From contig CM020515.1 in NCBI GenBank assembly GCA_009823395.1, positions 8,664,489-8,728,488 on the forward strand: DNA of 64,000 nt. The letters run 5' to 3'. Source of the stretch: Thamnaconus septentrionalis. Lineage: Eukaryota > Chordata > Actinopteri > Tetraodontiformes > Monacanthidae. The position numbers and the translations under genes were made by a program. Shown in pieces: positions 49,391-59,249 of this stretch. The notes under the pieces are model-generated. The model was not told the origin of the DNA, ran no database searches, and saw only the letters and a list, made by a program, of their open reading frames with translations. Numbering within the stretch: position 1 is the stretch's first letter; each line of letters begins with the position of its first letter.

Positions 49391-49516
49391 GCGGACAATT
49401 TAGAGTTCCCAATTCTCATCGCGTGCAGGTCTTGGCACTGTGGGAGGTGGCCAGAGGACTGGATGAAATTCACGCCGACATGTGGAGAACACGCAAACTC
49501 CGCGGAGAAAGACCCA
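49391..49516 (-). mobile_element. SINE fragment (minus strand)
   Basis: GGACAATTTAGAGTTCCCAA, GGCACTGTGGGAGG and GTGGAGAACACGCAAACTCC are the reverse complement of the SINE body seen at 40,180-40,275. Only the central 125 bp remains. Confidence 0.75.
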
Positions 49517-50639
49517 CAATCTGCTTTGTGCTCAGTAAAGTAGTTTGTCCGTGAAGGTTCTTCGTCTGAGTTAAAGTTAGCTAAACTGGACTGTTTTTCG
49601 GTAAGTTGAATTTCAATTGTTCCTGTTATTTTTTATGTCGTTCCATCCCACATGTTTTGTTTTCATCCAACGTCAAGTAAAATGGAAAGTGGTGCTGCTG
49701 ATACTGAAAAAATACCAATCTTTTTTTTTCAGAATTTAGTGTTAATTCTCAATCTTGGGCTTGATCCAGTGAGCACACGATGCATCAACGTGAGAGTATC
49801 AACTTGCACAACACTTCCTGTTTTCCCAACATGACAATGAATTTTCACACATCCAGCTTATTAAAATGATGTTCCATTCAGGTCTGGACGTCACTAGTCA
49901 GTTTACACTGAATTTTTCTCAGTCACTGTTATTGAGCCACTGAATGAGTTGCATCGTGTTTAACCAAACTAAATGGATAACGCGTGTGCTTTTTCTGTCC
50001 CTCCATTTGTACGAGAAATCATGCTACAGGGAAGAAATTAAACGTGCCCCAGAAGCAGACTTGCATAAGCTCCAGTGCATTTTAAATGTCAAGCTTTAAG
50101 TTTAGACTATCTTCTCCAACTCCAACCCAATAAATCTGACCAGAAACGCACCCCCATAGTTAACCTGCCGCGCTGCTCGCCTCCTCATCTGCCGCCAAGT
50201 CATAGTGCCGTTTTCCAGCGCATTACTCGCCAGGAGGTGGGAGAGGGCAACGTTAAGCCAAGAACATCCACTTCAACCTAATTTCAGAGCCATCTAATTT
50301 GTGTTCCTCCCCAACACGCTGTTGTTCTGCTGTAAAGGCCAGCGTTGTGTAACGCTAACACTTACAAATGACTTTCTCCTGGCGGTGAGCAATGCTACTG
50401 GGTTTTTTTTCTTTCTTTCAAAAAAAGCTGTTATTTACATTAAAAGTAGTGAAGTGTAGCGCCTACGATGCCATAGGCAGAGTTTGCATTCTAGGTCTGC
50501 CAACTGCAAAATTGTGTGTGCTGCCTTTTCCCAGTGAAAAAAACTTAGAAACTGGAGTAGGATAAACCATAGGAAACACTCAGGAAACCGACACTTTTTC
50601 ATTGTTGCATTCAGCGTTACAAAGACAGTAGCTTTGTTT
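49517..50639. other. Non-coding stretch
   Basis: AT-rich with a T run at 50,403-50,410. No gene or named repeat was recognised. Confidence 0.4.
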
Positions 50640-51040
50640 TCATGACAGTTTATCGCAAAGTAAAAGCGATATTTCTAAAATTTCGACAAAGTACACTTGC
50701 AATCTGCAGGTGTTTCCATTGAATGGCGCGAAGCGCATAAGCCGTAATTCTTGCAAAATCTCGTCCTGCGAGATTTACGAGAATTACACTTGCTTTTGTT
50801 AACGTTTGTTTGTTTGCTGTCGAGAATGGTTGTTATATTTTTCTCTTTGTTTACTTGTAAAAAAAATTCAGTTTCCTCCTCCGTCCAAATATAACGTGCC
50901 ATCACTTGGAGTGAACTTGTCACGTGACCACGTACGTCACGTCGGTGACGCGTAAATGTGAAAAAAAAGTGTTTCAATTTACACTTAGCAATATACGTCG
51001 ATATCGATACGTTTTTAAAGTTTTTTATTGTGATATTTAG
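50640..51040 (-). mobile_element. Harbinger-like element remnant
   Basis: This AT-rich segment carries a minus-strand ORF fragment with a Myb/SANT-like start (see 50,675-50,902) next to an inverted motif pair, AATCTCGTCCTGCGAGATTT (50,757-50,776). Fish Harbinger-type elements encode a separate Myb/SANT-like protein, which supports the assignment. The outer ends are not defined exactly and no DDE nuclease was found, so it is a fragment. Confidence 0.5.
50675..50902 (-). pseudogene. Myb/SANT-like DNA-binding domain fragment
   Basis: Translation from the ATG at 50,902 starts MARYIWTEEETEFFLQ and continues with NKEKNITTILDSKQ. The W-T-x-E-E-T-x-x-x-L spacing is typical of Myb/SANT-like (MADF-related) domains in Harbinger elements and their domesticated relatives. 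After about 32 residues the similarity stops and the sequence becomes K/N/S-rich and meaningless. The second and third domain helices are not recognisable, so it is a truncated relic. Confidence 0.55.
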
Positions 51041-51846
51041 GTTTTGCGCAATTTTAGGGGTAATAGAAACACAGCTAGTGACGGCAAGTCGCTGCACGCA
51101 CGACGCATTCAATCAACAGAGCTCCGTACACGTTCACGATAAAAATGAATTTGTTGACGGTTGGCGGCTAAACACGAACCCAAGCAGCAGGGAAACGCAT
51201 CGATGCGAGACTCTGTTTCGCCGTCCTTTAACGTCTAACGTTGTGCCACTAACCAAAGCTAGCTGGCAGAACAACCAACTTTTTTCACGTTGTAACTGTT
51301 ACTGACGTCGGGATGGATAGCGACCGTTTAAGGGAGGAGCCGTCACTGCAGCGTGATGATGTGATGCTAACTGCAGCCGAAGCGTCTTTGGTTTTGACAA
51401 CCAAACGGTGCAGCTTCCCCTCAGCAAAACACATCTGGCCTGCGCGCGTGCGTGTGTGTTTTATCCCCTGAATTAGCATAATGCTGCTATCGATCCTCGG
51501 CGGATGCTCCCGGTTTCCACGACCGCCCGCTCAGCTGGGGAACGCGGGGGTTTTCAGCCGAGGTTAAACGTGCGCTTTAATCACAGCGGCCATGATTAAC
51601 TGAGGCAGAACTGCCCTCGCAGGGATTGATGCCTTCACCCGCTGACACTGACTGCTGGAGATATCATGGCACCGAGCCCTCCTACCCTCTAAGCCCCTCC
51701 CCCAACCCCCGCACGTCCCAAGAAGAACAGCTGTGTTGTTGGCGGTGTTATTTCCTCCCGCCGGCCCCTCCGAGGACGGACGCCGCGGATGAAGGATCGC
51801 TGGCGGGGCGGGACTGCCGTGTGACTTTAGCGTGTCAGCACTTTAC
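51041..51846. other. Non-coding stretch
   Basis: CpG-richer toward 51,480-51,800 with C runs. No gene was recognised. Confidence 0.35.
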
Positions 51847-51990
51847 CTTGAGGACGATTCAGCATCCGTTCCATGATGTATGAGAGCCCCGAGACGGAGC
51901 CGTCTCTCAGCAGAGCGGCCTCGGCTCTGAGGAGGCTATTTAAAGCTTTTTCTTTTTCTTTTATGTCGGCGCTCACGACTCGCAACTCAA
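51847..51990 (-). other. Candidate coding exon, unknown protein
   Basis: On the minus strand the frame reads ...DIKEKEKALNSLLRAEAA, then LLRDGSVSGLSYIMERMLNR, and ends at CAAG|GTAAAG, a good donor at 51,847/51,846. Codon use looks coding-like and the peptide is helix-prone. The acceptor is not clear; the frame stays open back to 52,162. I do not recognise the protein. It may belong with 52,235-52,408 on the same strand, or both may be chance. Confidence 0.25.
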
Positions 51991-52234
51991 TAACGTGGTG
52001 GCATAACATGGCCAAACCCTGATGAGTCACCCTGCTCTTTATGGAAATGTACTGTAAAGGCGGATTCTTAGCAGATGAAAACACAAGTTGTTTCTGTTTA
52101 TGATGATTTGTAGTGATTTCACCTCTAAAACCTCCAAAAACAAAATGTGTTTTCTGTGACATCTTATGGGAATGATAAAATATTTCACATCTGGCTTTTA
52201 AAAGCTGGCAAAAACAACAGCAGATTGTTTTGGA

Positions 52235-52408
52235 TCACTTTTGTTTCAGACTCGAGCTGCTGTGTGATGGAAACCCCGGCCAATGTTTCAAAGATCTGAG
52301 CTCCTCCAGCCTCTTCTTCTCCTCTCCACTCAGAAGCATCTCATCTATTTCACTACGGGCAAGTTGCTTGTTTCGCCTCCGCCGCTCCACCGTCTCGACC
52401 AAGGACCC
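52235..52408 (-). other. Candidate coding exon, unknown protein
   Basis: After a possible acceptor (CACGGCAG, AG at 52,410-52,409) the minus frame reads GSLVETVERRRRNKQLARSE, then IDEMLLSGEEKKRLEELRSL, a basic then acidic, coiled-coil-like peptide. The frame closes at 52,235 unless an earlier donor is used. No family was recognised. Repeated ORFs on both strands in this GC-rich block mean that chance is a real alternative. Confidence 0.25.
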
Positions 52409-53008
52409 CTGCCGTGCGGCGCCAGGGGGACACCCTGCACCCCGACCCCCCGCTGGATCCAACTCGCACGACACCAAGGCGAAGGCAGATAGGGAGAGAG
52501 TGGAGGTGAAGGTGCTTCGTGTGAACACCAGGGGCCCTCAGCAGCTACAGCAGCTGCAGCCCCCTCCCCATGCTCCCCCCTGTGGTATTTCAGATGAGGC
52601 TGTCGGAGGAGCGACTGGCGGAGCACCGCAGCCCGACTGTGCCGTCGCTCGTCACCTCGGCATCGTGGTCCTACTGTACGCCTGGCAGCTGCAGTGGGAC
52701 TCGGAGCATTGTCTGCCTCTCCCGGAGAGAGCGGAGGCAGCCTTGCCCCCCCCCCCACCCGCCACCGCCTCACCGCTCCACTCCAGATCATTTATTATTG
52801 ATTGAGGGGAGAGCGAGAGAGTGAAACCCCAGTCAGGGGGAGCCTGTTTTGTAAAGAGTGGAAGGAAGGAAGGGAAAACACAGCAGGGAGACGAACTCTC
52901 CATGATGAGATGATCATTCGGAGCGAGTGGCCCTTTAAATAAATGAGTGGAACAGACAGGAAGGAGTCGAGGTCGGACGTGCGGTCTTGTATCGGGGGAG
53001 GGAGGGCT
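52409..53008. other. Non-coding stretch, GC-rich
   Basis: GC-rich to about 52,790 with CAGCAG and CCC runs; open frames occur on both strands without motifs. No gene was recognised. Confidence 0.35.
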
Positions 53009-53390
53009 AAGCCCCCGGGATCCAACATGGCCGCCCATTCGTTTCAACGTGGCCGCTCACCCAGCGCAGACGCCGAAAAGGTTTTTGGCTTCCGCGTTAT
53101 GCGGCCTATAAGGTAGCACTGAGCCCATGGAACTCCCATGACACATCAGGACGCATCAGCCAATCAGAACGAGCCGAGACACAGCAGCATGTACAACGCC
53201 GTGACTTTTTCCCAATGTTTCCCAATTATTCTTAGTCTTATTTCCTGACGTTTCTTTTTTATAATGTGGTCTATGGGGGAAAAAAGCGTTTGCAGGCCAA
53301 ATAGAGTTTGGGCTGCAGTACCACGAGTGGCCACTGGAAAATCGGTATGTTGCCAGTCTGGTATCCAGTTCTTATTATACATCCATGGGG
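53009..53390 (+). repeat. Interspersed repeat family B, copy 2
   Basis: Partner of 43,918-44,383: CCAACATGGCCGCCCATTCG at the start, GCCAATCAGAAC in the middle and GTTCTTATTATACATCCATG at the end. Non-coding. Confidence 0.75.
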
Positions 53391-56300
53391 AGGCCACATC
53401 GCAGGAACATTCCCAATCCCTCTGCCGGTGGCCTCCCCCTTCTCTTCAGAGCCTCCAGAACCAGGAGGTTCCCCTGTGGGGACGTCGACGAGAGGCTTTG
53501 CCGAGCAAACATTTGGTCGCTCGCACAGATGGAAAGCAAACACGCGGGTCTTTTTTTTTGGTGCAGTGTTCCGCCTTTCGAGGCTCAGGGGTTTCGCGGA
53601 CCCTCCACAGTGGCTGATCCTCCGTCATTCCCTTGATGTGTGTTTATTCTCACCGCTTGCACCATGCGCCCTATCCGCCAGTCATCCCTGATCTCTCCTT
53701 TTTTTTCACACCCAGATTAGTTTTGCCCATAGCTGCTGCCAAACCTTCTCCACTTCCTCCTCCAACCCATATTCGGTTCACGCTTTTCGCTCCCTGACAG
53801 AGAGACCTCATCGTTTGACGATCGCAACTTCGCTTTGATTTGCTTGCGCCCCAATTAAGATGATACGACTGATCGCCTGGTTCAAAGCAGCGCAGTTTTC
53901 ATCTTTTCTTCCACTTAATCAGCTGACAGGTAGGAGATGATTCCCCATAAACAGAAGCTGCACTCAAAAGATATCAAACAAGCCAAAAGAAAAAAAAAAA
54001 AAAAAAAAACGGGAATAGTAAAGGGGGGTTTTCTGCTAATCTCGATTCTCGAGTGTTTGTTAGTTTTTTTTAAAAAGACAATTCCTATCGAGCAACAACA
54101 CCTGTTTTTCAGGCCGTTCAGGCCAAACCCCATTAAAAAAGCCAAATTTGCAAAAACATCCAAGTACGGCGTTCACATGAGTTGTTCAATCCCTTTTAAC
54201 TCAATCAGCAGCCAGACTGAGATGTGCAGAAAACTGGGTTGCGTATTTCAGAACATGAAGGAAAATCTAATTCTTGGACATTGCCCTCATCCCGTTCTCC
54301 TGAAGCCTGTTTATTTGGGCCATGCTTATTAAAAAAAATGTTTTGAAGTAAAGAGTTTCAAGTTTTGTATTTTTTAATTTTATTTCTTTACCTTTTTTCA
54401 TTTTGATCGAAAGCTGCATCAGCAAAAGAGCACCCGTGTGCAGCGGACACACAAAACCCAAAGTTTGAGCCATTGCGCGACGGAGACTTGGTCGCCGTTT
54501 ATGAAACCATCTGTCCCACTTTGTGTCCGCCGTAACCATGCCATTGCTGGATTTGCTGCCATGCCTCGCAGCAGATTGCTTATAATGAAGTCCTGAAAAC
54601 ATTTGCCTGGGAGCCGAAAACACAATTCACGTCTCGCGTATTTCGGCCGACAATTTTATTATCCGGCAACATTTCCCGCAGGCCCGGAACAGAGGAGGAG
54701 TTTAAATGAGTTTTTATTCATCTCCTCTTCGTTTTCGTCTCCTCGTCGCTCACGAGTCGCATCGGCGCCGTGGCCTTGTCTAATCCAGAGCAACAACAAC
54801 GCCGCTCCATTACGGTTCAGTTCAACAACATCGACGACAAGGGAAGAAAAAAAAAACTTTTCCACCACACAAAAGCCATTCCTAATTTCTCGGGCCGTGT
54901 GTGCTGAGGAGGAATTTTTCTTTCACGGCTTTGTCTTTAAAAAGCTCCGTCGGCCACACACACACACACACACCTTTGTCAGTGGCCAGACACCCAGCCG
55001 TGAAAAGAATTCCAAGGACCACAAAGATTATTGAAAAGAAAAATGCGACCGTGTTTGATCGCAGAGGGTGACAGCATCATCTCGCAGCGCTAGTATCTCG
55101 ACAAGCTGTGTGTTTCGTATTGTGGCGCGACGCAGCAGCCGAGGCGAGTTCTTGGAACCGTTATCGCCAGGACAGTAAATGCATTCAGACAAAAGATTCA
55201 ACGAAAAAGAAAAAAAAAAGTATTTTTCTCCCTTTGTTGAGCTCCTCTTTTTCTTTCGCTCCTCCCATTCACGATCGTGCAAATAATCTAATCTTAAAGT
55301 TAAAAATAGTTTCAGTCCTCGCTGATGGCCTTGGCCAATCAGAGGCTCTGCTACCTTCCGCCACTCCCCAACTTTTTGTGCCCCTCCTCTAGTAGACCAT
55401 TTGAACAGCAGTGTTTGTGCTGCCACCTCTTGTCACACCTTAACCCCTCCATGTTACTTTAGTTATAATGGTGAGTTTGCTGCACTTGCGTTTGCTTGGT
55501 CAGTTCGATCGTTTGTCGCGACAGAGACCAAGAGGTGGCGGGAGTTGTGGGAACGAGAAAACAAGGATCCTCAACCCGTTTGAACATCATTTTGTTTGTG
55601 TCCACGATTTATTATTGATGTCATTCGCCAAAGAGTCTACGCTGCGCAGGAGCGTCCATCCAGTCCACACACGTTGATGTCAACTGACTCTGGTGGACCA
55701 GCGGTGCCAAGTCTGTTACCCGTCACTGTAATTCATCCCAAGGTCGAATTAAAAGGAAATCCAACCAAACTTGTCTGTCTTGGCCAAAAACTCCCCTGGC
55801 ACTTGAAAGCTCCCACAGCCTAATTTTCTTCCCATCAATGCCACTGCGTGTAAATTCTGTTTTCTGCAAGAAAAATAAATGGGGGTGGTGGGGATCCTTG
55901 TTTTTGTGAAACCCTGCCATTGCTTGGCAGTTGGGGAAGATGACGGTGACCGAGTTGGTGTTATGTCCAGGCACCTGGACTGGCAGTAACATTAATCAGA
56001 AGCAACTGACGGTGCAGCAGCCTCAGAATGTGAAACACCCTCTGCTTTTGTTAGCATGACTTCTTCTGCCAGTTTACACGGCGCTATTGAATGGTGAGCC
56101 AGGCCATTCAATTACGACATCATTGGTGCAAAATAATAATTGAAATAAGTTCACTTGCTCAAAATAATCATCAGCTACGTGCGTCCGTTAGTGATGTGGG
56201 ACCCTAGAAAGACCCCCGTGAACTAAGCGGTACTTCAACCATGTAGCTGTGGACGGTATTGGAATGGAGAAACAGTGTTAGCGCTGTACGGTCAGTGCTC

Positions 56301-56445
56301 TGATCACCTCTGTTTTCTTTGGCGTGGGAATGGGAAGTGTGTGACTGGATTCATCCTGTGTGCAAAAAAGAATCGAGTAGCTCAGCAGTTTTCAAGCAGC
56401 AAACATAGCCCAGCACTCATGCTGGCTTCTGTGCCAGTCTGTCAG
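53391..56445. other. Non-coding stretch
   Basis: It holds a poly(A) run (53,992-54,009), a short (CA)n (54,953-54,973) and A runs at 54,847 and 55,210. ORFs are short or lack motifs. No gene was recognised. Confidence 0.35.
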
Positions 56446-56640
56446 TGGCGACTGCGTCACAACAACAGCAAGGTTTTCAGGGTTCCCATGGAGGTCAGCA
56501 GCACAGGCGAAATACACCTGAGACGGTTCACTGCTGGTGAGATGCAGAACCTCCTCACGCCCTGGGAGAGCGCCGTGCTGAGGAAGCTGCAGAGAGCTGT
56601 GTCGGAGTTCAGTTTCCTGTTGGCCTTCAGCAGCTCTTAG
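56446..56640 (+). other. Candidate terminal exon, unknown protein
   Basis: After a plausible acceptor (CTGTCAG, AG at 56,444-56,445) the + frame reads WRLRHNNSKVFRVPMEVSST, then GEIHLRRFTAGEMQNLLTPW, and stays open to TAG at 56,638-56,640, 64 codons in all. Third positions are mostly G or C, unlike the AT-rich neighbourhood, and an AATAAA (56,904-56,909) lies 264 bp after the stop. This could be the last exon of a gene upstream of pecam1 with large introns. I do not recognise the protein, and no upstream exon was found. Confidence 0.35.
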
Positions 56641-57989
56641 TGGCCACAGTGGAGAACTGCAAGCTGCTGCAAAGCTCTGCAGCCTGCCATCGTTTAAGTG
56701 AACACAAAAATACAGCATTCATTTTTTGGGATTTTTAACTCCCAGAGTTGTCCTTAATTTTGACTCAATCTTTTTCTTTTCATTTTTATATATATATATA
56801 TATATTTTTTTAGATAGTCCAAATTTCTTTGGGAAGAAAACTCACACCTGCACTGCCCTTGATCTGTCCAGCAATAGCAGTAGCTGCAGATCTGTCAATG
56901 GATAATAAATTAGCCAACAGTTCAAGTTTTAGCCTTAATAATTTAATCCAACGCCCCTGTGTGCTGTGTTTGTTTTCCTAAAATGTCCAAAGGCCAGGCC
57001 ATAAATAAGTCATGCACACATGTTCTACGATTAAGGCTCGGTACTTCCTCAGGTCTCCATTTTTTTATTTTTTTTTTCATTTATTTTTTTGCCATTAATG
57101 ATTCAGCAGCTCCGTCTTTGTTTCAATGTCGCCCTCCTTTACAAGAGGGACCCCAGCACCAGGGATGAGGCTCTGTGCGCTCAGAGGTGTACCCTTGTCA
57201 AAACACCAGCTCATGATTTGATTGGGACTCTGCTTAATGCTTTTAATTCGCTGCCGCGCCGTGTGTGGGAGGGGAATTCGCTCACTGAGTAAAAAGCAGG
57301 TGGCATAAATATAGTAGTGAAATTTGGGGACTTCCTGACGATGTCCTCTGGATCGCAGCCAGGGTTCCATGCAGCAGCTGAGGAAGAAGTTTGCCACCGC
57401 TTAGCAAACTTCACTCCAAGGCTTAGAAAATTGTCTTTGGAGTGAAGTTTGTGCAAAATGTGGGAAAGTTCCTGTGTTGGTCATTGAAGTAGAAGCCTGT
57501 AATTGTAAGTCATTCATCTCAAGCAGTTTCCTGAAACTAAAGCTAACAACGTGGTAGCCCACAACAAGATCATGTCAACGCCTCAGCAACTTGTTGGGCG
57601 TTGTCTTCGCAAATAGCGTGATGAAGAGGACTGTTTACATTCAGACTGTCATTGAAGTGGAACATTTGCTTCTCAGTGTCTTTTGATTTTGTATTTGTTT
57701 GTTTGGTTTTTTTTGGTCAGTCACGTCATCTCGTGGGCAGAATATTTGGGGCCTTCAAAAGTTCCCAAGAAGTTCGGATGAAGTTGCAGAGGTCATCTGC
57801 AATCTGCCACACGAAATGGAAACATCCCAAACTTTTTTTTTTTGCGAGTCGAAACTGAACCCGCCTCGCTGGAACCGTGCGAGGGGAACCTCTGCAGGAT
57901 GTCCCTGTTGAATCTCCTTTCACCTTATTGTTGAATTGTCGTATTTTCTTTCGCCTTCTTCTGCAGAAAGGAAAAAAGAACCTCTTAAT
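56641..57989. other. Non-coding stretch between candidate exon and pecam1
   Basis: It contains the AATAAA signal at 56,904-56,909, a short (AT)n at 56,787-56,806 and T-rich runs near 57,060. ORFs lack motifs. Confidence 0.4.
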
Positions 57990-58238
57990 GGTTGATTCCT
58001 GAGGAAGTAACAGCCATTTCCTGGACACAGAGTGTGCGCGATAAGACGAGGAACACCCCCTCTCAACACACACATGCACACATGCACACACCCTCTCACA
58101 TTCACCACTTTGTCCCACACACACACTCCACCTCTCACTTCCCGTACGTCACTCCCATGTCCTCCTGGCTTTGCCTCCGGGCCTCCTCGTCCCCACGCAG
58201 TTTAATCCAGGAGCGGCGAGTCGACCCGGTCACCCAGG
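57990..58238 (+). promoter_or_regulatory. pecam1 proximal promoter and 5' UTR (inferred)
   Basis: The region lies directly upstream of the start codon. It has GGAA cores of ETS type at 58,001-58,010 (GAGGAAGTAA), 58,015-58,024 (CATTTCCTGG) and 58,137-58,144 (ACTTCCCG), the first being half of a head-to-head TTCCTGAGGAA (57,997-58,007). Endothelial genes including mammalian PECAM1 are controlled by ETS factors. No TATA box is evident. A CA-rich tract fills 58,063-58,130. The transcription start cannot be fixed from sequence alone. Confidence 0.4.
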
Positions 58239-58308
58239 ATGGAGTCCAGACCCCCCAGCGTGTCGCCACCACCGCTGCTGCTCCTTCTCGCCTCCATCCT
58301 GCTCCTCT
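58239..58308 (+). CDS. pecam1 exon 1: start codon and signal peptide
   Basis: Encodes MESRPPSVSPPPLLLLLASI and LLL, then the first base of codon 24. It has a short polar start and a leucine-rich core, as in a cleavable signal peptide. The donor is CTCT|GTAAGA. The next intron is only 95 bp. Confidence 0.82.
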
Positions 58309-59189
58309 GTAAGAACCAGCCTTCCAGGATGGACCTCGTCCTCTCTCCTTGTTTTTGTCCGCTGACTCTCAACCCTGACTCTCTCCTCCCCGCTTTGCTC
58401 TAGACCCGAGGCCATGCGTCGGCGAGCAGTCATGTAAGTACCCGATCCCTTGCGCTGAAGACTTCATCAGCGGGTTTATATCTTTCTTTTAAACTAACAT
58501 TTTTTTTCCAACCTTTTTCGTGTGTTTCGCCTTACTCAGAAAGTGTTCGCCCAAACGTGAAAACAGGACAAACGCAAAAGGAAGAAAAAAAAAATGTGTG
58601 TTCAAAAGAAAGATATAAATCCAGTCAAAATTGAAGACCGAATGAACACAATTGATCGACTTGATCAGTGGTGATCTTCCCCCAGTGGTTGCTCTCTGCC
58701 AGGGTGATCCAGGTCCTGTCTTTCATCAGGCAGAAAAGCTATTTATACCTGGCGCAGTTATTTTCAGCTGGAGATGGTCACGGCATTGCACGCTTCTGCC
58801 CTCTTTGATGTGTTTTGTCTCATTCTCCTTTTTTTTTATTGTTAGTTGTTTTATTTGTCCGTCTTTGTGGATGATTCTGCAGAAGCTTCTTTTTTTAGCC
58901 GCTTCAACCGTCCTCCTCCTCTGAGTTTCACTGAACTTGCCACACTTGGAATGGCCTGCAGTCAACCTAAAACTCACAACAAGATGTTAATGTCTTCTTG
59001 ATATTTCTCCGCCCCACACACACACACACAGTGTGAGGGTTCACCCTGCCGACAGCAGTGGCAGCCAGTGTCTGGAGGGAAGTAAATGGCATTTTGATAT
59101 CCAATTATACCCTCGAATATCAGTATGCAAGCTGCAGCCGTTAGCCGCTTAGCAAAGTTGCAAAGTCCACCTGTCACTTTAAGAGTGTG

Positions 59190-59249
<60 letters not shown>

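Noticed and set aside
50490..50525. Third copy of the 167-bp tandem unit of the left edge
   Set aside because: About 30 bp of resemblance around AAAATTGTGTGTG; short and partly low-complexity.
52230..52805. 191-codon + strand ORF, proline-rich at its end
   Set aside because: Low-complexity CAGCAG and CCC runs in a GC-rich block, with all frames partly open. No domain.
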